From Bryobacterales bacterium (lineage in GTDB: Bacteria; Acidobacteriota; Terriglobia; Bryobacterales; UBA6623), in contig JAPPMG010000097.1 in assembly GCA_028819215.1 (NCBI GenBank), forward strand, positions 1 to 64,000: DNA of 64,000 nt. Direction: 5' to 3'. A model generated the notes under the pieces. It ran no database searches. It saw only the letters and a list, made by a program, of their open reading frames with translations, and had not been told where the DNA came from. Shown here one piece after another: positions 34,979 through 43,047 of the stretch; position 1 is the first letter of the stretch; every line of letters starts with the position of its first letter. The translations under genes were made by a program, and so were the position numbers.

Positions 34979-34998
34979 TTTCTATCCGGCGGCGACAA
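34291..34998 (-). pseudogene. 5'-truncated copy of the BNR/sialidase-like gene
   Basis: It encodes the last ~225 residues of the protein at 36379-37563 (IRYTGPLITNAGIVETEIDG onward) with few replacements. It lacks the signal peptide and the first two Asp-box motifs; the junction supplies an unrelated N-terminus. Not expected to fold or be exported. Confidence 0.85.
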
Positions 34999-35038
34999 CT
35001 ACATGTTTGGGGGCTATCGCTTCTGGGACCGACTTTGT

Positions 35039-35431
35039 TCATGCCGCTCCCGCACGGTTTAAGGAGACGAGATCTGCATGTGTGGTGTGCGGTTCTATCT
35101 CCCGCTCGATCTCCGAACGCAGAGCCTGCTCGGCAACGTCCAGATCGTGTCGGGCCTGAAGATTGATCCAGAACTCTGGCGTTGTGCCGAAGTAGCGCCC
35201 AAGACGAAGCGCGGTATCGATGGTAACGCCGCGACGTCCCAGTACGATATCGTTCAGCCGCGGCCGCGAAATCTTGAGCGAGAGGGCTAGGCGATACACG
35301 CTGAGCCCTAAGGGCCTAAGGAATTCGTCTCGCAGAATCTCACCAGGATGCACGGGAGGTAGCCGCCGCCCAGTAGCCACATCGGAGAAGTCCACCGCTC
35401 GCCGGTCCAAATCTTCGCGCTTGATGTTCAT
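35039..35431 (-). CDS. higA: HigA-type antitoxin
   Basis: A 130-aa XRE-family antitoxin. It contains VHPGEILRDEFLRPLGLSVY and the helix-turn-helix LALSLKISRPRLNDIVLGRR, then ALRLGRYFGTTPEFWINLQ, all typical of HigA/VapI proteins. The ATG at 35431 follows GGAGG by 7 nt and is preferred over the TTG two codons earlier. It lies 12 bp downstream of higB, the toxin-first order usual for hig loci. It should repress the operon at the palindrome upstream of higB. Confidence 0.93.
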   Translation of the reverse strand: MNIKREDLDRRAVDFSDVATGRRLPPVHPGEILRDEFLRPLGLSVYRLALSLKISRPRLNDIVLGRRGVTIDTALRLGRYFGTTPEFWINLQARHDLDVAEQALRSEIEREIEPHTTHADLVSLNRAGAA

Positions 35432-35443
35432 GCTCAATCCTCC

Positions 35444-35725
35444 TCAATGGTAATCGGCGATCTCGACATTCCATGCTTCGCCATTTCGCCAAACGAAACA
35501 GATCCGCCATTGATCGTTGATACGGATACTGTGCTGGCTTCGTCGGTCTCCCCGCAGCGCTTTGAGGCGGTTGCTGGGAGGTGAACGCAGATCATCAAGC
35601 CGAACAGCCGCGTCAAGCATCAGAAGCTTTGCGCGAGCGCGCGGCTGGATCTGCAACGGTAAGCCACGAACTACATGCCCCGCGAAGACCGCAGCCGGGC
35701 GCTTGTCTGCAAAGCTCCGGATCAA
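35444..35725 (-). CDS. higB: HigB/RelE-type mRNA-cleaving toxin
   Basis: A 93-aa toxin of the RelE fold. It begins MIRSFADKR and ends with SIRINDQWRICFVWRNGEAWNVEIADYH-type sequence, the conserved C-terminal strands of HigB. The core (LDDLRSPPSNRLKALRGDRRSQHSIRIND) is intact, so it should cleave mRNA on the ribosome unless bound by HigA. The start is a TTG at 35725 that falls at or almost at the predicted transcription start, leaving little or no leader. Confidence 0.92.
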   Translation of the reverse strand: MIRSFADKRPAAVFAGHVVRGLPLQIQPRARAKLLMLDAAVRLDDLRSPPSNRLKALRGDRRSQHSIRINDQWRICFVWRNGEAWNVEIADYH

Positions 35726-35731
35726 TTCCTA

Positions 35732-35760
35732 GCGTAATGAGTAACAGTACGTACTGTCAA
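35732..35760 (-). promoter_or_regulatory. higBA promoter with palindromic operator
   Basis: On the minus strand, TTGACA (35755-35760) and TTACGC (35732-35737) are 17 bp apart. A perfect 14-bp palindrome, ACAGTACGTACTGT (35744-35757), overlaps the -35 box and spacer, the expected place for HigA repressor binding. Confidence 0.7.
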
Positions 35761-36027
35761 GCATTACAGATGCCCACGCATTGCAGCGGCCCCATCCTTC
35801 TCATTCCGTGGGGGCGCTCCCGCAGGCAGTGTCGCCACGATTCCCGATTGACATCTCGGGTGGCCTAGGAAGCCGCTGGCCTGAAACCGCGTGACCGAGA
35901 GGAGCGAATTCCAGCCGGTTCACCCGCCGTTCTTGCTTTGCGCGGGGCTTTCTGCCCCAGTTCGGCATTCACGTGGCATCTGACCACAGGTGCCGCTCGT
36001 TGTAGGCTGCGGAGAGTAGTGTCATTC
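35761..36027. other. Non-coding stretch between higBA and the XRE remnant
   Basis: About 270 bp with no supported gene. It includes GC-rich short inverted repeats near 35930-35960 (GCGCGGGGC and nearby GCCCC) and the decayed 3' part of the XRE antitoxin gene. Confidence 0.4.
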
Positions 36028-36226
36028 TGGGGTCAAGCAGGCGGTCCACTTGCGAACGGCTCGTCTTGAGCAACGCTGCCATCTTCTTCTAGATCTTTCG
36101 CGTCTTCATGGCCTCGGCAAGCTGCCACGCAACGACCTCCCGGACAGCTTGGGCCTGTGCCTCCTCAAGGATGACCTCCTTCCTGAGGAGGTCATCGATG
36201 CTCGATCCCATATTCTTTAGGCTCAT
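36028..36226 (-). pseudogene. XRE-type antitoxin gene with in-frame stop
   Basis: Reads MSLKNMGSSIDDLLRKEVIL, EEAQAQAVREVVAWQLAEAM, KTRKI, then TAG (36089-36091), then in the same frame KKMAALLKTSRSQVDRLLDP. That is the plan of short XRE antitoxins (helix-turn-helix with the TSRxxxDRLLDP recognition helix), broken by one stop codon. No partner toxin gene is recognisable beside it. Confidence 0.75.
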
Positions 36227-37065
36227 CGCTCTAACTCTTATTGGCGTTTCAGCGCCATCGCGCGGTGCGATTCCTGAGTATGGACTAGGTAGTGTGCACT
36301 CTTGCTGCGCCTCCTAGACGATGAGTATGCTGATGACGGGCTCGCGGTCGCCCATCTGCCGCGTCGGTCCTAGGGCGATCAAGGCTCGATGCGGAGCTTC
36401 CCGAAATGGATGTGGGTTCGCGGCCTGGTAGGAGTTCCGCTGTCCCACACGGCCCGGAAGTCGCCGGGTGCGACTTCGATCAATGTCGGGTACGAGTTCT
36501 TGATTCCCGCGTCGTAGAAAGTCTTCTGTTCGCTCCACGCGCCGCTGGGCGCCTTGGTCTTGTAGCGAAGGGCCATTCGTCCGCCCGGCTCTCGTTGGGC
36601 CGGACCGTCGTTGTAGACGTAGATGTGCGTCCCGTTGCTGGACTGCCCGAAGAAGGCCTTCGACTTGGCATTGTGCAGCTCGGGCTCTTCCCGGGCAACG
36701 CTCCAAGTGTGGCCGCCGTCTGTGCTGATGCTGGAGTACGCCCGCGGCGGGTCCGTCGTAAGCTCGGTTTCGTCGTAGTTCGCGGTCCGCATCACGATCT
36801 TTAGCGCGCCGGCTGCGTCGCCCGGTGCGATGTTGCCTTCATGCAGGAACACTCGGGCAGTCGTCGGCTGCGGGATGTACGCCTCGAGGTCCCACTCAAG
36901 CAGGCTCGTGCTACTAAGGATGAAGTGGTCGCGGGAGCCCCGCGGGTCCTTTTGCAGCGTGTTGCGGTGGGCTGGCAGCAGGAAGAGCTTCCGACCGTCG
37001 ATCTCGGTTTCGACGATGCCAGCGTTAGTGATTAGCGGGCCGGTGTAACGCATTGCCAGCGGGAC
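36170..37065. repeat. Long direct repeat, copy B (partner 34084-34978)
   Basis: The complete copy of the duplicated block: it runs from the start of the XRE antitoxin remnant through the 3' two-thirds of the intact sialidase-like gene. higBA lies between copies A and B. Confidence 0.88.
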
Positions 37066-37563
37066 TTGGGTCCAAGTGCGTCCGCCATCGGCCGTGAAAG
37101 CGGCGACGAGCTGCGATTCCTCGCTGTTCTCAAAGGCAATGGGACACCGCATCGCGAAGCACCAGACTACGTCCTGGCCAGGCGCACGATAGAGCACCGG
37201 ATTGGCGTAAGCGAACTGGATGTCGCCTTGGCGGCGCTGGTGATCGAAGATGGCCACTGGCTCTTCCCACGTATCTCCGTCGTCTCGCGAGACGGTAGCT
37301 AGGATGTCCCCCATGTCCTTCTTCCCGTTGACCATCGCGCCGAAAGCCACGATGAGGTCCCGTTGGCGCTCCCCTTGGATGATGAAGGGCTGCCAGACGC
37401 GCCACGCATACGGATGCTGCGTGACGCGTCGGATGACGCGCACATCGGAAACATCGCCCTTGTAGGTTTCCGGCTCCGCAAGGGCGGGGCCCGCGAGGAG
37501 GATGGCGGCCTGCACCCCGGTAACTAGCCAGGCTGATCTTCGAATCATTCCTCTGATTGCCAT
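36379..37563 (-). CDS. Exported BNR/Asp-box protein, sialidase-like beta-propeller
   Basis: About 394 aa from the ATG at 37563 (an ATG five codons later is equally possible). A signal peptide (basic RRSAW, then a hydrophobic run ending in AGPALA) leads into a six-bladed propeller of the exo-sialidase superfamily. Three Asp boxes are visible: SRDDGDTWEEP, TADGGRTWTQV and STDGGHTWSVA. The family includes sialidases and many other glycoside hydrolases or non-enzymatic propellers; the arginine triad cannot be confirmed by eye. With sulfatases nearby it fits glycan degradation outside the cytoplasm. Its 3' part is duplicated at 34.3-35.0 kb. Confidence 0.85.
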   Translation of the reverse strand: MAIRGMIRRSAWLVTGVQAAILLAGPALAEPETYKGDVSDVRVIRRVTQHPYAWRVWQPFIIQGERQRDLIVAFGAMVNGKKDMGDILATVSRDDGDTWEEPVAIFDHQRRQGDIQFAYANPVLYRAPGQDVVWCFAMRCPIAFENSEESQLVAAFTADGGRTWTQVPLAMRYTGPLITNAGIVETEIDGRKLFLLPAHRNTLQKDPRGSRDHFILSSTSLLEWDLEAYIPQPTTARVFLHEGNIAPGDAAGALKIVMRTANYDETELTTDPPRAYSSISTDGGHTWSVAREEPELHNAKSKAFFGQSSNGTHIYVYNDGPAQREPGGRMALRYKTKAPSGAWSEQKTFYDAGIKNSYPTLIEVAPGDFRAVWDSGTPTRPRTHIHFGKLRIEP

Positions 37564-37657
37564 CCCTACAAGGTACCGTAGGGCCCGTGGTCGAATCAGT
37601 CGCACCGTAGGCTAGCGGTACCAGGGGGCCTAGGTATGGCGGGGCGGATTCGCTACC

Positions 37658-38650
37658 TCAGCTCCCGGACGCGAGCAGTTCTCGGAGAGTCTCCGGCGCG
37701 ATGTTCCCGCCGCTAAGCACGCAGACCAATGGTCTGTCCCGGCCTCGCGGCGCAGCCAGCGCCGCCGCAACCGACACGGCGGCACCGGGCTCGACCACGA
37801 GCTTCTGCTCGACCGCCAAGAGCCGCACCGCGGACGCCATGCCTTCTTCCGACACAAGTTCAACCGATTCCACATGCTCTTGTACGACCGGGAACGTTCG
37901 CGAGCCGGGTTCGAGCACCGTAAGCGCATCCGCCAGCGATGGTGCCGGCGCTGTGCGCACCGGCCGACCGGCTTCCAGGGACAGCTTCATCGACGGGTTG
38001 GCTTCAGATTGGACACCGAAAACGCAGCATTCGGGCCGACCGGACTTTACCGCCAATGTTGTTCCTGCGATCAGCCCGCCGCCGCTGATTGGCACATATA
38101 GGTCGAACGCGCCGCCGACTTGCTCGAGTAGCTCGAGGCCAAGCGTCCCGTTGCCCGCGATCGTCTCGGGCGAGTTGTAGGGATGCAGCAACCTGCGGCC
38201 GGTTTCCGCCCGGATCCGCTCGGTGGCCGCGAAGCGTGCCTCGAAACTGTCCTCGCAGAGCACAACGTTGCCGCCGAAAGCTTCCGTGCGCCCTCGCTTG
38301 AAGGCGGACGCCCCGCGCATCATGACAATCGTGGATTCAACTCCGAGCCGGGTCGCCGCATAGGCCACGGCTTGGGCGAAGTTGCCCGACGAGTTCGTCA
38401 CCACGCCGGTTGAGCGGCATTCTTCGAGGTGCGTGAGGATCGAGTTCAGGGCCGCCCGGACCTTGAAGGCGCCGACCGGCTGCATGGACTCCAGCTTCAG
38501 CAGAACCGGCCTGCCCAGCTCTCGACTGAGGTAGTCCGACTCGACAAGCGGCGTCTTGCTCAGGTGGACCGCCAGGCGCTCGCTGGCAAGGGCGATTTCA
38601 CCGGCCCACGAGCCCGGATCGCTTCTCTGAGCTAGATTTCGCTGCTCCAC
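37658..38650 (-). CDS. Threonine/serine dehydratase-like PLP enzyme
   Basis: A 330-aa fold-type II PLP enzyme. Lys63 in GAFKVRAAL is the PLP lysine, NSSGNFAQA (about 86-94) the substrate loop, ISGGGLIAG (about 188-196) the phosphate-binding glycines, and LSGGNI near the C-terminus the pyridine-N-binding Ser. It lacks the ACT-like regulatory domain of biosynthetic IlvA, so it resembles catabolic threonine ammonia-lyase, serine racemase or a hydroxyaspartate dehydratase; the usual SFKxRG is AFKxRA and the usual GNHAQG is GNFAQA. The start is GTG. Confidence 0.85.
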   Translation of the reverse strand: MEQRNLAQRSDPGSWAGEIALASERLAVHLSKTPLVESDYLSRELGRPVLLKLESMQPVGAFKVRAALNSILTHLEECRSTGVVTNSSGNFAQAVAYAATRLGVESTIVMMRGASAFKRGRTEAFGGNVVLCEDSFEARFAATERIRAETGRRLLHPYNSPETIAGNGTLGLELLEQVGGAFDLYVPISGGGLIAGTTLAVKSGRPECCVFGVQSEANPSMKLSLEAGRPVRTAPAPSLADALTVLEPGSRTFPVVQEHVESVELVSEEGMASAVRLLAVEQKLVVEPGAAVSVAAALAAPRGRDRPLVCVLSGGNIAPETLRELLASGS

Positions 38651-38789
38651 TGAAATGTAGGTCTTAGCCCTAGGCTTTGGATCGGCCCGGGTTGGTCAGA
38701 AAGACGCGACGCCTAGAAACCACGGTACCAAGGGTAAGTTCCTGTACGATAATTGGTTTTGGGTCGTAACCTGCCCTAGGAACATTGAG

Positions 38790-41700
38790 ATGAAATCCCA
38801 CTATCTTCATCGCACTACGCGCCTGTGCTCGTTCGTCACGCTGGTCGTGGCGGCCTTGGCCTGTGTCCTGCCTGCTCTAGGACAAACCAACACGGGTTCG
38901 ATCCAAGGGGTCGTATACGACGAGTCGATGGCGGTGATGCCAGGGGTCAAGGTGACCGCTACCGACCTGGCCCGTGGCGTCGAACGGACGGTGGTCACCT
39001 CAGAGGCGGGCGACTACGTGCTCACCCTGCTCATGCCGGGCGAGTACCTGCTGTTGTTCGAGGCGGAGAGCTTCGCGCCGTTGACCGTTGAGGGGTTTGA
39101 GGTATTGGTTGGCGAGGCGGCCGAGTTCTCCCCGCAGTTGGCCGTTGAGGCGACTCAGGCCGAGATCGTGATCTCGGCCGACGCCCAGCGGTCCGCGATT
39201 GAGCCGCAACGAGTTGCGCAGTCAGATCACATCGACTCGGTCCGGATCGAGAACCTGCCGATCAACCGCCGCAATTACCTTGACCTAGCCCTGCTGACTC
39301 CAGGTGTGGTCGACACCAATTACATCGCCAACTCTACGGACCGTCGCATTCCGCCCACGCCCACATCGGGGCTGGGTGTCGGCGGTGCCAACGGGCGCAC
39401 AAACACCTTCATGATTGACGGCTTGGACAACCTGTACAACTCGGGAAGCGTCCGCTCGTCGATCAGCCAAGAGGCGGTCCAAGAGTTCCAGGTCAACCGC
39501 AGCACGTTCTCCACCGAACAAGGCGGCGCCCCGGGCGGCACGGTCAACATTGTGACCAAGTCCGGCACGAACCAACTGCACGGAACGCTCTTCGGCGTCG
39601 TGCGCAACCGACGCTTCCAGGCACGGAACTACTTTGACCCTGGCAAGAGCGCCTATACCCGAGCCCAGAGCGGCGCCTCGATCGGCGGCCCGGTCGCCAC
39701 GAACAAGACCTTCTGGTACGGCGCCTATGAGCGTCTCGACCGACACGAGTCCCAGATCGTGCCGCTGCTCTCCGATCCCTCGATCTTGACCTCCTTGACC
39801 GATTCACAGCAGATCCTCGCTGATGTGCTCGGTACCTCTGGCCCCCCTTCGTTCCGGCCGGTGATTGCCGAGCTCGCTGCCGCGTTGACGCCCGCTAACA
39901 CTCCTGGCGTGACGGAACTATTCGAGGACAACAGCGGCGTCTTCCCATTCTCTGAGCTACGCCAGCAGTTCATCACCCGCGTGGATCACACGTTCAGCGA
40001 AGACCACAACATGTTTTTCCGGGGCAATTGGACCGGGCAAGAAGGCCAGAACACAGATTTCGGAGCGCTCACGGCTCTGAACCGCGGGCGCAACAATGCC
40101 GTCAATGACTTCGCCGTGGCGCTTGGCGACACCTACGTCATCAATTCGAAATGGCTCAGCGAGACCCGGATCGGCGCCGGATATCACGACTTCGGAGTGT
40201 ACCCGACTGATCCCCACGGTCCGGCCATGACCATCAGTGGCTTCGGGGAATTCGGCCGCGACTTCATCCTGCCGACGCACGTAGTCGAGCGGGTCCTGCA
40301 ATTCCGACAGAATTTCATGCGCGTGTCCTCGCGGCACACTTTCAAGTTCGGCGTCGATTACAACCCGATGCGGGATGCGGTTCGCTCCGAGACATTCTTC
40401 AGCGGGCGCTTTATCTTTGCCGACGCAGTTCCGCTCGCGGCAGTCATCGACGGAGCCCTGCCCGGGGCCTCGCAACTGGTAAAGGGAGTCTTGGCCGGGA
40501 TCGGCCATGCGGACCTTGCACCCTTGGTAGACCGGCCGATCTCGGCTCTGCAGTCGTTTGCCCTGGGGCTGCCAGTCGTCTACCAGCAGGGCTTCGGCGA
40601 TCCTAACTGGAAGGGCTGGGCCAACCGCCTGAACTTCTTCGCCGAGGACTCTCTGCGTGTAACGTCGAAACTGAAGCTCACGCTCGGGTTGCGCCACGAG
40701 TTCGAGATCAAGACTAGGTTTCCGCGCGACTTCAACAACGTTGCGCCGCGCGCGGGATTCGCTTGGAGCCCTGATCCCAAGACAGTGATTCGCGGCGGCT
40801 ACGGCATCTACTACGCTCGGATTGACGGGCAAGTTGCCTACATCAACGACCTGCTGGGCGAGGCACAGCAGATTTACCAAGTGTTCATCCCGCTCACCGG
40901 CGTGGGAGGGATCCAAAGCACTCTCACCGGCGAGCCGCTGACATCGGCGGAGATCTGGCAGACGCAGAAGGCGCGCGGCGTGATCGGCACGCGGGGGATC
41001 ACGCGCGAGGATCTCGCAGTTCACGGGATCGACCCCGGTCCGGGCTATCCCTTGCGCGTCGCGTTCCGCGTCGCCAAGGATACTGTCAACCCTTATGCCC
41101 AGCAGGGCAGCTTCGAGATCCAGCGCGAAATCAGTGGCTACTCGCTGTCAGCGGCCTACAACTACAACCGCGGCGTGCACATCATCAGGCCCCTGGATGC
41201 CAATGTCTACCAGGCCGGCACGAACGAGCAGGGCAGACCTATCGTGGGTTTCCACAACCCGCTGGTCTTGCAGGACAACCTCTACGGGAGCTGGGGCCGG
41301 TCCTACTATCACGCTCTGATCTTGCACTTGCAGAAGCGCTTCGGCCAGACGTTCACCCTGTCGGCCCACCATACGTGGAGCAAGGCGATCGACGAGGCGA
41401 CGGACTACAATTCGTCCTACGAGCCGCACTTGCAGTGGGACGCTCGCAACGAGCTCGCCCTATCGCACTTCCACCGCGGGCATCGGTTTGTCGCCAATGT
41501 GGTGGCGCAGTCACCGTGGAAGGCAGGCAAGGGGCGCGGTTTCCGGCACAACCTGCTGTCGGACTTTGCGTTCTCGGGCGTGATCTTGGCCCGCTCCTTC
41601 GCCCCGTTCAATCTCAACGCTAACTTCGACACCATAGGAGACCGGCACACCGACACGCATCGGCCTTGGGGCCTCGGTCGCAACGTAGGCGTGGGACCGG

Positions 41701-41957
41701 CTTTCTTCGGTATGGACGTTCGCCTGACCCGTTCGTTCTCCCTGACGGAGAGAGTCGACATGCGGATTGCCGGCGAGGCATTCAACCTGCTGAACCGCAC
41801 CAACTTCCGGGCCGTGAACGGCATAGTCGGCGACATGACTCTTGAGGAGGTCCCGGATCGCCCTACGGGTAGGCGCGGGAATGTCACGGAGCCGTTCTCG
41901 TTCACTTCCGCCTTCGATCCGCGGCAGTTCCAGCTCTCGCTGCGGCTGGCATTCTAG
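38790..41957 (+). CDS. Oar-like TonB-dependent receptor
   Basis: A 1055-aa outer-membrane receptor. A signal peptide ending near ALG is followed by a carboxypeptidase-regulatory-like domain (GSIQGVVYDESMAVMPGVKV, about 32-115), a plug with TKSGTNQLHGTLFGVVRN, and a long barrel ending LSLRLAF with terminal Phe. A TAGGA element lies upstream of the ATG. It differs clearly in sequence from the other two receptors in the window (for example an extra insertion in the 500-560 region), so it likely takes a different substrate. It is divergent from the dehydratase gene with 139 bp between starts. Confidence 0.93.
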   Translation: MKSHYLHRTTRLCSFVTLVVAALACVLPALGQTNTGSIQGVVYDESMAVMPGVKVTATDLARGVERTVVTSEAGDYVLTLLMPGEYLLLFEAESFAPLTVEGFEVLVGEAAEFSPQLAVEATQAEIVISADAQRSAIEPQRVAQSDHIDSVRIENLPINRRNYLDLALLTPGVVDTNYIANSTDRRIPPTPTSGLGVGGANGRTNTFMIDGLDNLYNSGSVRSSISQEAVQEFQVNRSTFSTEQGGAPGGTVNIVTKSGTNQLHGTLFGVVRNRRFQARNYFDPGKSAYTRAQSGASIGGPVATNKTFWYGAYERLDRHESQIVPLLSDPSILTSLTDSQQILADVLGTSGPPSFRPVIAELAAALTPANTPGVTELFEDNSGVFPFSELRQQFITRVDHTFSEDHNMFFRGNWTGQEGQNTDFGALTALNRGRNNAVNDFAVALGDTYVINSKWLSETRIGAGYHDFGVYPTDPHGPAMTISGFGEFGRDFILPTHVVERVLQFRQNFMRVSSRHTFKFGVDYNPMRDAVRSETFFSGRFIFADAVPLAAVIDGALPGASQLVKGVLAGIGHADLAPLVDRPISALQSFALGLPVVYQQGFGDPNWKGWANRLNFFAEDSLRVTSKLKLTLGLRHEFEIKTRFPRDFNNVAPRAGFAWSPDPKTVIRGGYGIYYARIDGQVAYINDLLGEAQQIYQVFIPLTGVGGIQSTLTGEPLTSAEIWQTQKARGVIGTRGITREDLAVHGIDPGPGYPLRVAFRVAKDTVNPYAQQGSFEIQREISGYSLSAAYNYNRGVHIIRPLDANVYQAGTNEQGRPIVGFHNPLVLQDNLYGSWGRSYYHALILHLQKRFGQTFTLSAHHTWSKAIDEATDYNSSYEPHLQWDARNELALSHFHRGHRFVANVVAQSPWKAGKGRGFRHNLLSDFAFSGVILARSFAPFNLNANFDTIGDRHTDTHRPWGLGRNVGVGPAFFGMDVRLTRSFSLTERVDMRIAGEAFNLLNRTNFRAVNGIVGDMTLEEVPDRPTGRRGNVTEPFSFTSAFDPRQFQLSLRLAF

Positions 41958-43047
41958 ACCCAACTTACCCCAACTAGTTTATGGCTGTACGCCAACGCGA
42001 GTAGTAGCCCTGAACCGATGTAACTCATAATTGACCAGTCACTTAAGTGATTTCGTCAACCCCGTGATGCGCGCGCCATTGTGCACAATGGCTGCATTCC
42101 GAACAGGCCGATGGTGACTAGGTTCGCGTCTCGGCCGGAGCAGCGGCGCCGCTGTCTGGCGGCTGGTTCAGCGCCGGTGCCGGGTGGGGCTGGAAGCCGA
42201 GCAGCTCGAGTTCCGGGTCCTTGCGGTCCGTCCATTCCTGGTGGACGCGCGCTGCAACTTTGACTCCTTTGGGTCGGCTGCGATTGCGCGGACTGATCGA
42301 CCGAATTCCGTGGTCGCGCCGTTGCCGCGTCACGGACGACGGCATCCGTCTCGCGTCGTGCTTCCAGCGGACCCATGCCCGAGTGCTGCGCCCATCCCTG
42401 TCGCTAGTCTTCGACGATGTCATGGAGGTCCCGACCCCCTTGCAGAACGCCGTGCAACGCTTCGACCGCGAAATCGACCGCCTGAGGCAGGGCAAGGCCA
42501 TCGCAGCCTAAACTTATTGCCGCAATCGTCAACCTTGAGGCGGCACAAGAGATCCAGTCGCGCCCGCGCCGAAGGCTTCGACGTGTGCCTGGGTAGATCT
42601 ATTCGCTAGTGCGCGCGACCACCTGACCCGCGACGAGTGGGCCAGCCTCGTTCGGAACACGTTTTGAGCTGGATTCGAGGATCGCCACGAGCCCGTTTCG
42701 GGGTAGTCATTCCGGTCCTGCAAGTCCGAGGAGGGGGCCGTTTTCTTCCTTCCCGCGCCGATTGCGTAGGGGCGCCTAGTAAGCTGGACGAACGATCGAT
42801 ATGCTGGACAGCGCTGGATGTGGCCTCGCTCGGCCCGGGGGAAGATGGCGACCGTGCGGCCTCGCCGTCATGCAGATGACCCTGACCGCGACAGCTGCCC
42901 GACAGCGGCAACTCTGCCGATCGTGGTGCGGGGCACGGTGAAGGGGGTCGACTCGGTTCCCGACTGCCGCGTCGCCCACGCTCGGGAAACGCCGTGGCAC
43001 AAGGCTCGCGTCTACGGTGCCGCCTCCCCGCAGTTGGGGAGATTCCG
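41958..43047. other. Long non-coding stretch with decayed coding sequence
   Basis: Apart from the remnant listed at 42221-42511, I see no credible gene in these ~1.1 kb. Several overlapping frames on both strands are open because the sequence is G+C-rich. An A+T-rich patch near 41990-42060 follows the TonB receptor gene and may include its transcript end. Confidence 0.45.
42221..42511 (+). pseudogene. Remnant of a winged-helix protein, possibly transposon-related
   Basis: The frame contains LRLRGLIDRIPWSRRCRVTDDGIRLASCFQRTHARVLRPSLS, which resembles the winged-helix tail (GLIxRIPxxxRYxVTxxGxRxAxFxxRTHxRxLRPGLA) of a family of large proteins common near transposons. The upstream domains are absent and no ribosome site is visible. 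The identification is from memory of the motif and is tentative. Confidence 0.4.

Noticed and set aside
39957..41024. 355-codon frame antisense to the second TonB receptor
   Set aside because: Same reason: shadow of a well-supported receptor gene.
42118..42501. 127-codon minus-strand frame
   Set aside because: Overlaps the more protein-like plus-strand remnant and has random-looking composition.
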